DNA from: Sphingomonas crocodyli
GTDB lineage: Bacteria > Pseudomonadota > Alphaproteobacteria > Sphingomonadales > Sphingomonadaceae
DNA length: 64,000 bases
Assembly (NCBI RefSeq): GCF_004005865.1
Contig: NZ_SACN01000001.1
Span: 2,418,001-2,482,000, forward strand
Direction of reading: 5' to 3'
The position numbers and the translations under genes are program-made. Positions 34,535 through 43,299 of the stretch are shown piece after piece; the stretch's first letter is position 1, and every line of letters begins with the position of its first letter. The notes beneath the pieces were generated by a model that saw nothing but the letters and a program-made list of their open reading frames with translations, was not told the DNA's origin and searched no databases.

Positions 34535-35867
34535 CCGGTTCGAACCGTATCAGGAAGGTCGCTCCGCCCCCCGGCGTCCCGGCATAATCGACCATCGTGC
34601 GGTGGACCCGCGCCACCTGCGCGACGATCGCGAGGCCGAGGCCCGAATGGGCGTTGCCCGATCGATCCTTCCGCCAGAAACGGCGCAGCATATGCGGCCG
34701 ATCCTCCGCCGCCACGCCCGGCCCGTCATCGGCGACCGACAACGTCCCGTCTTCGTGGACGCCCACGATGATCGATGCGCCGGGCGGCGTGTGGTGCAGC
34801 GCATTTTCGATCAGCGCACCCAAAGCCCGCGTGATCAACCGCGCCGATCCATAGACCGCCATCTCTCCGTCGCCGCCATCGAACGCGATGCTGCGCCCGC
34901 CCCGGATCGCGAGCGGCGCCATATCCTGAACCGCCGCCATCGCCAGCGCCTGCAGGTCCACCACATCGCGGATCGGCGGGGCATTGTCGGCATCGGCGAT
35001 GTCGAGCAACTGCCCCACGATCCGCCCCAGCTGATCCAGATTGGCGCGCAATGCGGCCGCCACCTCCGCATCGGCAACCGCATCGACGCGCATCCGCGCG
35101 ATGGCCAGCGGGGTGCGCAGTTCGTGCGCAGCATCGGCAATGAAGTCGCGCTGGATGCCATAGCCGCGCGCCACGCGATCGAGCGCCTGATTGACCGCGA
35201 CGGCCAGCGGACGGATCTCCGTCGGCATCTCGGCATCGGGCAGGCGCACGTCGAGATCGTGGACGTCCAGCGTGCGAACATGCGACGACGCGGCATTCAC
35301 CGGCCGCAGCGCCCGCCGCACGATCAGCAGGTCGACCGCGAGCAGCACCGCCAGGATCAGCGCGATCAGCAACGCCCCCCACAACAGGAATTGCTGCACG
35401 ATATCGTCGACGATCACGTCGGGATGTTCGAGATTCTGGATCACCACGATCCAAAGCCCCCCGCCCTGCCCGACCGGTACGCTCAACCCCGAAAACACCG
35501 CCCGCCGCGAATGCTGGCGAAAGAAGGACGGGCCAGGATCGCGCGGCACCGCATCGTCCACCCGCGCACCGCGCCGTGCGCCCAGCACCACGCGCCCACC
35601 CTTGTCGATCACGCGGTAGGAAAAGCTCGCCCCGCTGCCCCGTATCGCATCCGCCGCCTCGCCGCGCAGGTAAAGTGCGCCATCGCCACCGCGCACCAGC
35701 CCCCGCTGCAGCGTCTCGGCATGCGCGGTCAGCGTCTGGCGCTGCAGCCGATCGGCGGTGGAATCGAGGAACAGATAGACCGCGCTCGCCACGATCAACG
35801 TCGTCGCCAGCAGCGCAGCGGCATGCATCCACAGGATGCGCGACAGGATCGATCCCGGCCGGCTCAT
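34512..35867 (-). CDS. Sensor histidine kinase (QseC/TctE-like)
   Basis: A 451-residue kinase: membrane helix ~12-34, periplasmic domain ~35-155, second helix ~160-183, HAMP, H-box FIADAAHELRTPLAIAR with His248, N-box LIENALHHTPP, and G-boxes ADDGPGV and HSGLGLAIV. It overlaps the response regulator gene by ATGA, so it is coupled to its partner. The signal is unknown; QseC- and TctE-like kinases respond to catechols or tricarboxylates respectively, and no such link is visible here. The N-box is Asn-containing, so the kinase should be active. Confidence 0.93.
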   Translation of the reverse strand: MSRPGSILSRILWMHAAALLATTLIVASAVYLFLDSTADRLQRQTLTAHAETLQRGLVRGGDGALYLRGEAADAIRGSGASFSYRVIDKGGRVVLGARRGARVDDAVPRDPGPSFFRQHSRRAVFSGLSVPVGQGGGLWIVVIQNLEHPDVIVDDIVQQFLLWGALLIALILAVLLAVDLLIVRRALRPVNAASSHVRTLDVHDLDVRLPDAEMPTEIRPLAVAVNQALDRVARGYGIQRDFIADAAHELRTPLAIARMRVDAVADAEVAAALRANLDQLGRIVGQLLDIADADNAPPIRDVVDLQALAMAAVQDMAPLAIRGGRSIAFDGGDGEMAVYGSARLITRALGALIENALHHTPPGASIIVGVHEDGTLSVADDGPGVAAEDRPHMLRRFWRKDRSGNAHSGLGLAIVAQVARVHRTMVDYAGTPGGGATFLIRFEPVRSSPTP

Positions 35868-36541
35868 GGCCTATCCTCGGCCAGCATATAGCCGACCCCG
35901 CGCACCGTGCTGATCCCCACGCCCGCCCCGAGCGCCTCCAGCCGGCGGCGCAGGCGGTGCATGTAAACCTCGACCGCGTTCGAACTATAATCGTCGTCCG
36001 CGCCGAACAGCGCGCTTTCGAGCTGCGCCTTGCGCACCACCCGCCCCTGCTGCCGCGCGAGCATCACCAGCAACTGCATCTCGCGCGCCGGCACCTGATG
36101 CGATCGGCCCGCGATCCGCAGATCCTGCGCCTCGATATCGAGCGTGATCGCCCCCGCCCGAATGCTGCGCCCATAAGCGGCGTCGGGCCGGCGCAACAGC
36201 GCGTGGATGCGCGCCACCAGCTCCTCGGGCGCGAACGGCTTCACCAGATAATCGTCGCTCCCTTGGTTCAGCCCCGCGACCCGATCGGACACCGCGCCCC
36301 GCGCCGTCAGGATCAGGACCGGCGTCGCATCGCCACGCGCGCGCAGCGATCGCAGCAGCGCCAGCCCATCCTCATCGCCCAGCCCGAGATCGAGGATCAC
36401 CGCGGCATAATGCGACACGTCGAGCAGCAACTGCCCGTCGGCCAGCGTCGCCGCCCGATCGCTCGCCAGCCCCGCGCGCGCCAGCACCTCGCCCAGCAGA
36501 CGCGCCAGCTCGTCATTATCCTCGACGATCAGCAGCCGCAT
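35864..36541 (-). CDS. OmpR-family response regulator (QseB-like)
   Basis: A 225-residue regulator: receiver with phospho-acceptor Asp51 in VILDLGLGDEDG, Lys in YLVKPFAPEEL, and winged helix ending VEVYMHRLRRRLEALGAGVGISTVRGVGYML. It comes first in the operon with the kinase. The divergent outer-membrane-type gene at 36656 is the nearest likely target. The length fits the QseB/PhoP class. Confidence 0.94.
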   Translation of the reverse strand: MRLLIVEDNDELARLLGEVLARAGLASDRAATLADGQLLLDVSHYAAVILDLGLGDEDGLALLRSLRARGDATPVLILTARGAVSDRVAGLNQGSDDYLVKPFAPEELVARIHALLRRPDAAYGRSIRAGAITLDIEAQDLRIAGRSHQVPAREMQLLVMLARQQGRVVRKAQLESALFGADDDYSSNAVEVYMHRLRRRLEALGAGVGISTVRGVGYMLAEDRP

Positions 36542-36655
36542 GGCCCCATTCCCTGAACTGCTGATCCGTAAGGTCCGTGTAAGCCGATCCGAAGATCACA
36601 ATCCTCCTTCGCGCCACCCGTCGGCCGGCGCTTCATAGCGAGGATATTTCCGTCG

Positions 36656-37360
36656 ATGCACCCTCTCCGGCTTTTCCTGCCGATCCTCGCCGCAACCGTC
36701 GCCTTGCCCGTCCACGCGCAGACCTATCCCGCCATCCCCGAACCGATGGTGTTCGATATGGTCCGCCCACTCGGCGCGAAGAAGGGCGAGCTGGAGGCGA
36801 ATACGTTGGGCCAGATCAATCTGTCCGGGCGGCATCGCGAGGTCGAATGGGCGCCCGAGGTCGAAATGGCGCTGGCCGACGGCTTTGCCGCCGAACTCGA
36901 ACTGCCGCTCACCGATCGCAAGGTTACGGCCTACAAGATGGGTCTTCAGGGCACGTTCGGCACGCTGCGCGGCGGAGATGCCGTCCACGGCGTCCAATAT
37001 CTGGGCGTCTATGATCGCGCCGACGACCGCTGGTATTCGAGCCTGCTCTACCTGATCGGCAACCGGCTGGGCGAACGGTGGAGCAGCATGACGATGATCG
37101 GCATCGGCGATGTCACCTTCTCCGGCCCGAACGCCAGCGCGCTGCTGCTCAACCAGTCGATCTTCTACGATCTCGGCCCCGACACGATCCTGGGGATCGA
37201 GGCCAATTATCGGACGGGCGGCGATCGATACTGGCTGATCATGCCGCAGCTCCACCACGATTTCGGGCCGGTTTCGATGCAGGCCGGCATCGGCGCTACC
37301 AAGGCGCGCGGCAGCGCCGTCCGCCCCCGCGCCGGTCTGCGCCTGATCGCGGAGTTTTAA
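36656..37360 (+). CDS. Outer-membrane beta-barrel-type protein of unknown function
   Basis: A 234-residue exported protein. Signal peptide residues 1-21, cleavage after VHA. The rest is alternating amphipathic strands with many aromatic girdle residues, ending in Phe (GLRLIAEF), the common C-terminal signal for BAM-assembled barrels. No Pfam-type motif is recognised. It is divergent from the two-component operon and may be controlled by it. Function not assigned. Confidence 0.75.
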   Translation: MHPLRLFLPILAATVALPVHAQTYPAIPEPMVFDMVRPLGAKKGELEANTLGQINLSGRHREVEWAPEVEMALADGFAAELELPLTDRKVTAYKMGLQGTFGTLRGGDAVHGVQYLGVYDRADDRWYSSLLYLIGNRLGERWSSMTMIGIGDVTFSGPNASALLLNQSIFYDLGPDTILGIEANYRTGGDRYWLIMPQLHHDFGPVSMQAGIGATKARGSAVRPRAGLRLIAEF

Positions 37361-37382
37361 GCCACACCGTCATCTCACTCTC

Positions 37383-37477
37383 CTCGTCATTGCGAGGAGC
37401 CGAAGGCGACGCGGCAATCCACTCCGAATGCGGAATGGATTGCTTCCCCCGGATCAAGTCCGGGGTCGCAATGACGA
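37383..37477. repeat. Palindromic intergenic repeat, family A copy 4
   Basis: CTCGTCATTGCGAGGAGCCGAAGGCGAC at the left is paired with GTCGCAATGACGAG at the right. The right half carries CCCCCGGATCAAGTCCGGGG, a separate small hairpin not seen in the other copies. Confidence 0.85.
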
Positions 37478-37494
37478 GTGGTGAGGAGAGTGGC

Positions 37495-38325
37495 CTAGCC
37501 CGCCGCCGCGAGTGTGGCCTGCGCCAGCTTCAGGTGCGGCATGTCGATCATGCGGCCGTCGAGGCGGAGCGCGCCGACGCCGGGGTTCGCGTCGAACGCG
37601 GCGATGATCGCCTTGGCATGTTCGATCTCGGCCTCGCTGGGCGTGAAGGCGGCGTTGATGACCGGGATCTGCGATGGGTGGATCGCCAGCATCCCCTGAA
37701 AGCCATCACGCCGCGCGCGACCGGCATAGGCCGCCAGCCCTTCCAGATCGGTGAACGCCGGATAGACCGTATCGACCGGCTTCACCCCCGCGCCATGCGC
37801 CGCAAACAAAGTGAGCGATCGGATCAGCTGGAAGGGCGGCGTGTGGATGCCGTCCTCGCGATTCGCAGTCGCGCCGACGCCGACCGCCATATCCTCCCCG
37901 CCCCAGCTCAGGCCGATCAGCAGATCCTTGAACAAAGCATAGTCACCCAGCGTGAAGACGGCGGCTGGCGTCTCGCAGGTGATCAGCAGCGCCTTCTTGT
38001 TCATGCGGCGCAGATAGGGCGCGATGACCTCCATCGTCGCGCGGCCCTCCGCCTTGGGGACCATGATCGCATCGGCGTCGGCCGCAGCCGCCATATCCTC
38101 CTCGACCATGCCCAGATCGACCGGGTTGATGCGGACGAACAGCGGCGCCGGGCGCTCGGTCTTCGCCTTCAGGAATTCGGCGACCATGCCGCGCGCGGCG
38201 GGCTTGCTGTCGGGGGCGACCGCATCCTCAAGGTCGAGGATCAGCGCGTCGGCGCCGACGCCCAACGCCTTTTCCATCCGGTCGGGCCGGTCCCCCGGCA
38301 CGAACAGCATCGAACGCAGGCGCAT
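37495..38325 (-). CDS. CitE-like lyase (citramalyl-CoA/malyl-CoA lyase family)
   Basis: A 276-residue HpcH/HpaI-CitE aldolase-type TIM barrel: LRSMLFVPGDRPDRMEKAL, GADALILDLEDAV (Asp/Glu metal site), FVRINPVDL, VPKAEG, the Glu in LITCETPAA, and GEDMAVGVGA. It has the compact length of CitE, Mcl and citramalyl-CoA lyases. If it acts on citramalyl-CoA it would complete the Mcd-Mct-Meh route by giving acetyl-CoA and pyruvate; that is inference. It is last in an operon with an alpha/beta hydrolase and a thiolase (gap 17 bases). Confidence 0.85.
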   Translation of the reverse strand: MRLRSMLFVPGDRPDRMEKALGVGADALILDLEDAVAPDSKPAARGMVAEFLKAKTERPAPLFVRINPVDLGMVEEDMAAAADADAIMVPKAEGRATMEVIAPYLRRMNKKALLITCETPAAVFTLGDYALFKDLLIGLSWGGEDMAVGVGATANREDGIHTPPFQLIRSLTLFAAHGAGVKPVDTVYPAFTDLEGLAAYAGRARRDGFQGMLAIHPSQIPVINAAFTPSEAEIEHAKAIIAAFDANPGVGALRLDGRMIDMPHLKLAQATLAAAG

Positions 38326-38342
38326 AGGAAATCCCTTCGAAA

Positions 38343-39185
38343 TCAGGCCGGATAGACGCGGGAGAGAAACTCGATGGTCGCGCCCGCGAAGTCGGTGTTG
38401 GCGTCTCCGGCGACCATATGCCGCGCGCCGCTCACCTCGACAATCTCCGCCGTGGGGACGAGGCGACGAAACTGCTCGACGCCTTCGTCCGACACGATCT
38501 CGCTATCCGATCCGCGCACCATCAGTGTCGGCACCTCGATCGCGCGCGCCGCCTCGTCCAATCGCGCCTGCATCACGTCGATATCGGGTCGGTGGCCGGG
38601 GCGCGGATTGATGAAGGCCGGATCCCAATGCCAGACGAGCCGTCCGTCCTCGCGCTCGCGCAAATTGCGCCGCAGCCCTTCGACGCTCTTGGGCCTCGGC
38701 CGATGCGGCAAATAGCGCGAGACGGCATCCGCCGCCTCCTCGACGGTCGCAAAGCCTTCGGGATTCGCGCCCATGAAGCCCTGGATCGCCGAACCGCCCT
38801 CGCGCCTGATGTGCGGGGTGATGTCGACGAGGACGAGCGCGGAGGCGATCGCGCGATCCGCCTCCCCGATCGCCACCATCGACGTCAGCCCGCCCAGCGA
38901 CGCGCCGATCAGCGCGGGCCGCGCCTCGACCTGATCGAGCACCGCGCGCAGATCGTCGACGAACACGTCCATGCCGTAACCGTCGGCCGACCAGTCGCTC
39001 TGGCCATGCCCGCGCGCGTCGAGCGTGATTGCGCGATAGCCCTGATCGGCGAACATCGCCGCGGTGCGCCACCACGAACCGCGGGTCTGCCCCGCGCCGT
39101 GGAGCATCACCACCGGCCTGCCTTCGCCCACGATGTCGGCGGCGATCTTTGCGCCGCCGGCACCCGTGAAATTATGAACCGTCAT
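38343..39185 (-). CDS. Alpha/beta hydrolase
   Basis: A 280-residue hydrolase of the AB hydrolase-1 type with oxyanion HGAGQTRGSW, nucleophile Ser in IGASLGGLTS, Asp in VRGSDSEIV and His in GARHMVAGD. Such enzymes hydrolyse esters, enol-lactones or C-C bonds in ring-cleavage pathways. The start is only 18 bases past the thiolase stop, and this gap holds the palindrome TAGAG-ATAA-CTCTA but no ribosome-site sequence, so translation may be coupled or regulated. The substrate is unknown. Confidence 0.92.
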   Translation of the reverse strand: MTVHNFTGAGGAKIAADIVGEGRPVVMLHGAGQTRGSWWRTAAMFADQGYRAITLDARGHGQSDWSADGYGMDVFVDDLRAVLDQVEARPALIGASLGGLTSMVAIGEADRAIASALVLVDITPHIRREGGSAIQGFMGANPEGFATVEEAADAVSRYLPHRPRPKSVEGLRRNLREREDGRLVWHWDPAFINPRPGHRPDIDVMQARLDEAARAIEVPTLMVRGSDSEIVSDEGVEQFRRLVPTAEIVEVSGARHMVAGDANTDFAGATIEFLSRVYPA

Positions 39186-39199
39186 TAGAGATAACTCTA
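39186..39199. promoter_or_regulatory. Shared candidate operator, site 2 (in gap)
   Basis: TAGAG-ATAA-CTCTA has perfect five-base arms. It is in the 18-base gap between the thiolase stop and the hydrolase start, an unusual place for an operator. Its core matches site 3, upstream of the thiolase, exactly (GAGATAACTC). Confidence 0.5.
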
Positions 39200-39203
39200 T
39201 GCT

Positions 39204-40418
39204 CTACTCGGCCCGTTCGAAGATCGCGGCCAGCCCCTGCCCGCCGCCGATGCACATCGTCTCGAGGCCGTAGCGGACGTTTCGCCGCTTCATTTCCCGC
39301 AGCAGCGTGGCGAGAATACGGCCGCCCGTCGCGCCGACCGGGTGGCCCAGCGAAATGCCCGAACCGTTGACGTTGAAGCGATCGAAGTCCGACTTGGCGA
39401 AGCCCCAGTCGCGCGTGCAGGCCAGCACCTGCGACGCAAAGGCTTCGTTGAGTTCGATCAGGTCGAGATCGCTCAGCTTCAGCCCCGCATTGTCGAGCGC
39501 CTTCTGCGTCGCCGGGACCGGGCCGATGCCCATCCGGCTCGGCTCGACGCCCGCAATGCCCCACGACACCAGCTTGCCGAACACCTTGAGGCCATATTTG
39601 TCGACCGCCTCGCGCGACGCGACGATCGCGACCGACGCGCCGTCATTCTGGCCCGATGCATTGCCCGCGGTCACGGTCGCCTCGGGATCCTTGGCGAGCA
39701 TCGGCTTGAGCCGCGCCAGCGCCTCGACCGTCGTATCCGCGCGCGGATGCTCGTCGGTGTCGATGACGACGTCGCCCTTCTTGGTCTTGAGCGTGACGGG
39801 CACGATCTCCTCGGCGAAGGCGCCCGACTGCTGCGCCTTGACCGCATTCTGGTGCGATCGCACCGCAAACTCGTCCTGCTCCAGACGCGGGATATTGTGA
39901 TCCTTGCGCAGATTTTCGGCCGTCTCGATCATCCCGCCGGGCACCGGATAGTTGATGCCGCCCGCCGTTACGCGACCGCGCGCGAGTGCATCGTGAAACA
40001 CGGCCGCGCTGCCCTTGATGCCCCAGCGCTGCTCGGTCGAATAGAAAGGCGCGTTGCTCATCGATTCGGCGCCGCCCGCCAGGACGACCTCGGACGCGCC
40101 GCTCGACACCTGCAGCGCGGCATAGATCAGCGCCTGCAGGCCCGAACCGCAGCGGCGATCGATCTGAAGACCGCCCACCGTGATCGGCAGGCCCGCATCG
40201 AGCGCAACCACGCGGCCGAGCGCCGGTGCGTCCATCGACGGATAGCATTGCGCGAACAGCACATCGTCGACCGCCTCGCCCGGAAGCCCCGTCCGCTCCA
40301 TCAGCGCCTTGACCACCGCCGCGCCCAGGAAATGCGCGCTGACGTCCTTGTACATGCCGCCGAAGCGACCGACCGGCGTGCGCAGCGGTTCGCAGATGAA
40401 GGCTTCTCTGAACTGCAT
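39204..40418 (-). CDS. Thiolase (acetyl-CoA acyltransferase)
   Basis: A 404-residue thiolase: Cys90 in DRRCGSGLQA, His in ISLGHPVGATG, second Cys in TMCIGGGQG. The PaaJ/PcaF-like opening EAFICEPLRTPVGRFGG is typical of beta-ketoadipyl-CoA-type or long-chain acyl-CoA thiolases. It heads an operon thiolase-hydrolase-CitE, and a good ribosome site (GGAAGGGAAGAG) precedes the ATG. Upstream lies a copy of the shared element. Confidence 0.93.
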   Translation of the reverse strand: MQFREAFICEPLRTPVGRFGGMYKDVSAHFLGAAVVKALMERTGLPGEAVDDVLFAQCYPSMDAPALGRVVALDAGLPITVGGLQIDRRCGSGLQALIYAALQVSSGASEVVLAGGAESMSNAPFYSTEQRWGIKGSAAVFHDALARGRVTAGGINYPVPGGMIETAENLRKDHNIPRLEQDEFAVRSHQNAVKAQQSGAFAEEIVPVTLKTKKGDVVIDTDEHPRADTTVEALARLKPMLAKDPEATVTAGNASGQNDGASVAIVASREAVDKYGLKVFGKLVSWGIAGVEPSRMGIGPVPATQKALDNAGLKLSDLDLIELNEAFASQVLACTRDWGFAKSDFDRFNVNGSGISLGHPVGATGGRILATLLREMKRRNVRYGLETMCIGGGQGLAAIFERAE

Positions 40419-40440
40419 CGTGAATCTCTTCCCTTCCGAT

Positions 40441-40454
40441 TTGAGATAACTCTA
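40441..40454. promoter_or_regulatory. Shared candidate operator, site 3
   Basis: TTGAG-ATAA-CTCTA, 22 bases before the thiolase start and 45 before the divergent crotonase start. On the minus strand it reads ATAGAGTTATCTCAAAT, which differs from site 4 in only two of those 17 bases. Confidence 0.55.
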
Positions 40455-40498
40455 TATACGAAACCACCTCGCGGAAAAGTTGGAATGGGAGAGCTTAG

Positions 40499-41305
40499 TT
40501 GGCCGATGTTTTGATCGAGACGGTCGAGGATCGCGTCGCGACCCTCACGCTCAACCGGCCCGACAGCCTCAACGCGCTCGACACCGAACTGATGCGCGAA
40601 CTGCTCGCGGCCGTGCGTCGTGTGGCGGAGGACGACAAGATCGGCTGCGTGATCCTGACCGGCGCGGGCAAGGGCTTCTGCGCGGGCGGGGACGTCAAGG
40701 CGATCGGCAAGGCGTCGGCGGATCGCGTCGCGGGCACCGCGCCGAAGCGGTCGACCACCGAAAGCCGGGTGCGCTGGCTGCGCCGTTCGGTCGAGGCGTC
40801 GCGCATCCTCCACGAAATGCCCAAGCCCACGATCGCGATGATCAACGGCGCGTGCGCGGGCGCGGGACTCAGCCTCGCCGCCGCATGCGATTTCCGCTTC
40901 GCCGGCGCGGGCGCCAAGTTCCGCGCGGCCTTCACCACCGGCGGCATGCCCGGCGATTATGGGGGCAGTTGGCTGTGGACCCACATTCTCGGCCCGTCGA
41001 AGGCGCGCCAGCTCTACCTGATCGATGAGAAGCGCAGCGCCGAACAGGCGCTCGGCTTCGGTCTGGTCGATCGGGTTTACGACGATGCGGAACTCGTTGC
41101 GGAGACGATGGCGGTCGCCCGCCAATTGGCGGCATTGCCGGGGCAAGGCGTGGCTTATGCCAAGGCCAATCTCAACGCGGCGCTGACCGAAGGTTTCGCC
41201 GCCTCGCTCGATCGGGAGTCGCTCAACATGATGCTCGCGCGCAACGCGCTGGTGGAGGCCCGCAAGGCCGCAGAAGCCGCCAAGGCCGCGGAGGCTTCCG
41301 CGTGA
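40499..41305 (+). CDS. Crotonase-family enzyme lacking both canonical Glu residues
   Basis: A 268-residue crotonase-fold protein. The fold motifs are present (VILTGAGKGFCAGGDVKAIG), but the positions of the two hydratase Glu residues read GAGLSLA and FTTGGMPGDYGGS. The Asp in PGDYGG lies where dienoyl-CoA isomerase has its extra acid. An isomerase or a non-hydratase reaction is thus likelier. It starts with TTG at 40499 after GGGAGAG; no in-frame ATG gives the family start. It is first in an operon with ligase and thioesterase. Confidence 0.88.
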   Translation: MADVLIETVEDRVATLTLNRPDSLNALDTELMRELLAAVRRVAEDDKIGCVILTGAGKGFCAGGDVKAIGKASADRVAGTAPKRSTTESRVRWLRRSVEASRILHEMPKPTIAMINGACAGAGLSLAAACDFRFAGAGAKFRAAFTTGGMPGDYGGSWLWTHILGPSKARQLYLIDEKRSAEQALGFGLVDRVYDDAELVAETMAVARQLAALPGQGVAYAKANLNAALTEGFAASLDRESLNMMLARNALVEARKAAEAAKAAEASA

Positions 41306-42846
41306 ACCGAGCCGTCACCATCCCGCACACCGCGCTCGAAGCGGCGGCGACCTGGCCCGACGTGATGGGCGTGATCGATAATGACAAGCGCCTGACCTTC
41401 GCCGAACTCGCGCAGGCGATGAAGCAGGCGGCGGGCGCCTTCGTCGCGGCGGGGCTGCAACCAGGCGAGCGCGTTGCGATCTGGGCGTCCAACTCGATCG
41501 AATGGATCATCGCCTGCCTCGGCCTGCAGGCGGCGGGCGGTGTGCTGGTGCCGCTCAACACGCGCTTCCGCGGCGCCGAGGTCGACTATATCCTGCGCCG
41601 CTCGAACACGGTGATGGCCGTCGCCGCGACTGAATTCCTCGACACTCGCTATGCAGAGGTGATCGAGGGCCTTGCCATCCCGCACATGCGCCGCGTGATC
41701 CACATCGGCGCGGACGGCCTCAAGGGCTGGGACGCCTTCCTCGCCTCCGCCACCCCCGCGAGCATCACCGAGGGTGAAGCGCGCACCGCCGCGCTGACCG
41801 GCGATACGGTGTGCGACATCATGTTCACCAGCGGCACCACCGGCGATCCCAAGGGCGTGCTGGCCACCCACGCGCAGGTCGTCGAAACCGCGCGCCTGTG
41901 GGCCAAGGCGACCACGCTGACGGCGGGCGATCGCTTCCTCGTCATGTGGCCGTTCTTCCACTGTTCGGGCTACAAGGCCGCCTGGGTCGTCTGCCTCGCG
42001 GTCGGCGCGGGCATCGTTCCCGAAGCGACGCTCGACGTGCCGAGCCTCGTCGACAAGGTCGAGCGCGAGCAGGTGACCTTCCTGCCCGGCCCGCCGACCC
42101 TTTTCACCACGCTCCTCAATGCCAAGGATTTCGATCCGAAGCGCATCGCATCGATCCGCGTCTCGGTCACCGGCGCCGCCTCGGTCGCGCCGTCGATGAT
42201 CACCGCGATGAACGAGGTGCTGGGCATCCCGACGGTGCTGACCGGCTACGGCCTCACCGAATGCAACGGCACCGCGACCATGTCGAAGGTCGGCGATCCG
42301 CCCGAAACGATCGTCAATTCGTGCGGCAGCGCGATCGAGGGGATCGAACTCAAGATCGTCGACGGCGATGGCAATACGTTGCCCGCCGGTGAGGCTGGCG
42401 AGGTGATGATCCGCGGCATGAACGTGATGCTCGGCTATCTCGACGACGAAAAGGCGACCGAGGAAGCGATCGATCCCGATGGCTGGCTCCATTCGGGCGA
42501 CATCGGCATCCTCGACGAGGCCGGCTATCTGCGCATCACCGATCGCAAGAAGGACATCTTCATCGTCGGAGGGTTCAACTGCTATCCGGCCGAGATCGAG
42601 AAAATGCTGCTCGCGCATCCCGCCATCCTCCAGGTCGCCGTCACCGGCATTCCCGACGAGCGCATGGGCGAAGTCGGCCGTGCCTATGTCGTGCTCAAAC
42701 CCGGCGCCGAACTGGACGAAAAGGGCCTGATCGCGTGGAGCCGTGAGCATATGGCCAATTTCAAGGTGCCTCGCTCGGTCATCTTCTCGGACGAACTGCC
42801 CACCAACGCGACCGGCAAGGTGCAGAAGTTCAAGTTGCCGGCATGA
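41302..42846 (+). CDS. AMP-dependent acyl-CoA synthetase
   Basis: A 514-residue ligase. P-loop FTSGTTGDPKGVLATH, GYGLTECNG, YLRITDRKKDIFIVGGFNCYPAEIE, and the catalytic Lys in NATGKVQKFKL near the end. This is the FadD3/FadD-like short type (~510-520 residues), often used for large ring-derived acids. It is translationally coupled to the crotonase (GTGA overlap) and to the thioesterase (ATGA overlap). Confidence 0.94.
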   Translation: MNRAVTIPHTALEAAATWPDVMGVIDNDKRLTFAELAQAMKQAAGAFVAAGLQPGERVAIWASNSIEWIIACLGLQAAGGVLVPLNTRFRGAEVDYILRRSNTVMAVAATEFLDTRYAEVIEGLAIPHMRRVIHIGADGLKGWDAFLASATPASITEGEARTAALTGDTVCDIMFTSGTTGDPKGVLATHAQVVETARLWAKATTLTAGDRFLVMWPFFHCSGYKAAWVVCLAVGAGIVPEATLDVPSLVDKVEREQVTFLPGPPTLFTTLLNAKDFDPKRIASIRVSVTGAASVAPSMITAMNEVLGIPTVLTGYGLTECNGTATMSKVGDPPETIVNSCGSAIEGIELKIVDGDGNTLPAGEAGEVMIRGMNVMLGYLDDEKATEEAIDPDGWLHSGDIGILDEAGYLRITDRKKDIFIVGGFNCYPAEIEKMLLAHPAILQVAVTGIPDERMGEVGRAYVVLKPGAELDEKGLIAWSREHMANFKVPRSVIFSDELPTNATGKVQKFKLPA

Positions 42847-43286
42847 GGCATATCGACGCGGCACCGACAGGCGAATTCGGCTGGGTGCCGCCCGATTTCA
42901 CGCCCCCGCCGGGCTTCGTCCATCTGCCCGGTCCCGGCCAGTTCATCGGCCGCTCCGCCGATTATTTCATCCGGCGGCAAGATGACGGCAATCATACGCT
43001 CGGCACCCTGATCTGCGAAGGCCAGTCGAACACGCAAGGCTATGCGCATGGCGGCTTCCTGATGACCTTCGCCGATTTCGCGCTGACGATCATCACGATG
43101 GGCATCACGATCAACCTCACCGCCGATTTCATCCGCCCGGTGAAGGTCGGCGAATGGATCGAGGCGCAGGTCGTCACCCGCAAGCGCACCGCCAACCTGA
43201 TCTTCGCCGACGCGATGGCCACCACCAACGGCCGCGAGGTTTTGCGCATGAGCGGGGTATTCAAGCCGGTTCCAAACCGAACGTAG
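42843..43286 (+). CDS. PaaI-like hot-dog thioesterase
   Basis: A 147-residue hot-dog protein with the PaaI block YAHGGFLMTFADFAL, with active-site Asp, and ITMGITINLTADFIRPVKVGEWIEA. It would hydrolyse acyl-CoAs that build up, or rescue CoA. It is the last gene of the crotonase-ligase-thioesterase operon, coupled by ATGA. A 31-base perfect inverted repeat follows. Confidence 0.9.
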   Translation: MRHIDAAPTGEFGWVPPDFTPPPGFVHLPGPGQFIGRSADYFIRRQDDGNHTLGTLICEGQSNTQGYAHGGFLMTFADFALTIITMGITINLTADFIRPVKVGEWIEAQVVTRKRTANLIFADAMATTNGREVLRMSGVFKPVPNRT

Positions 43287-43299
43287 AAGCAAAACAAAT

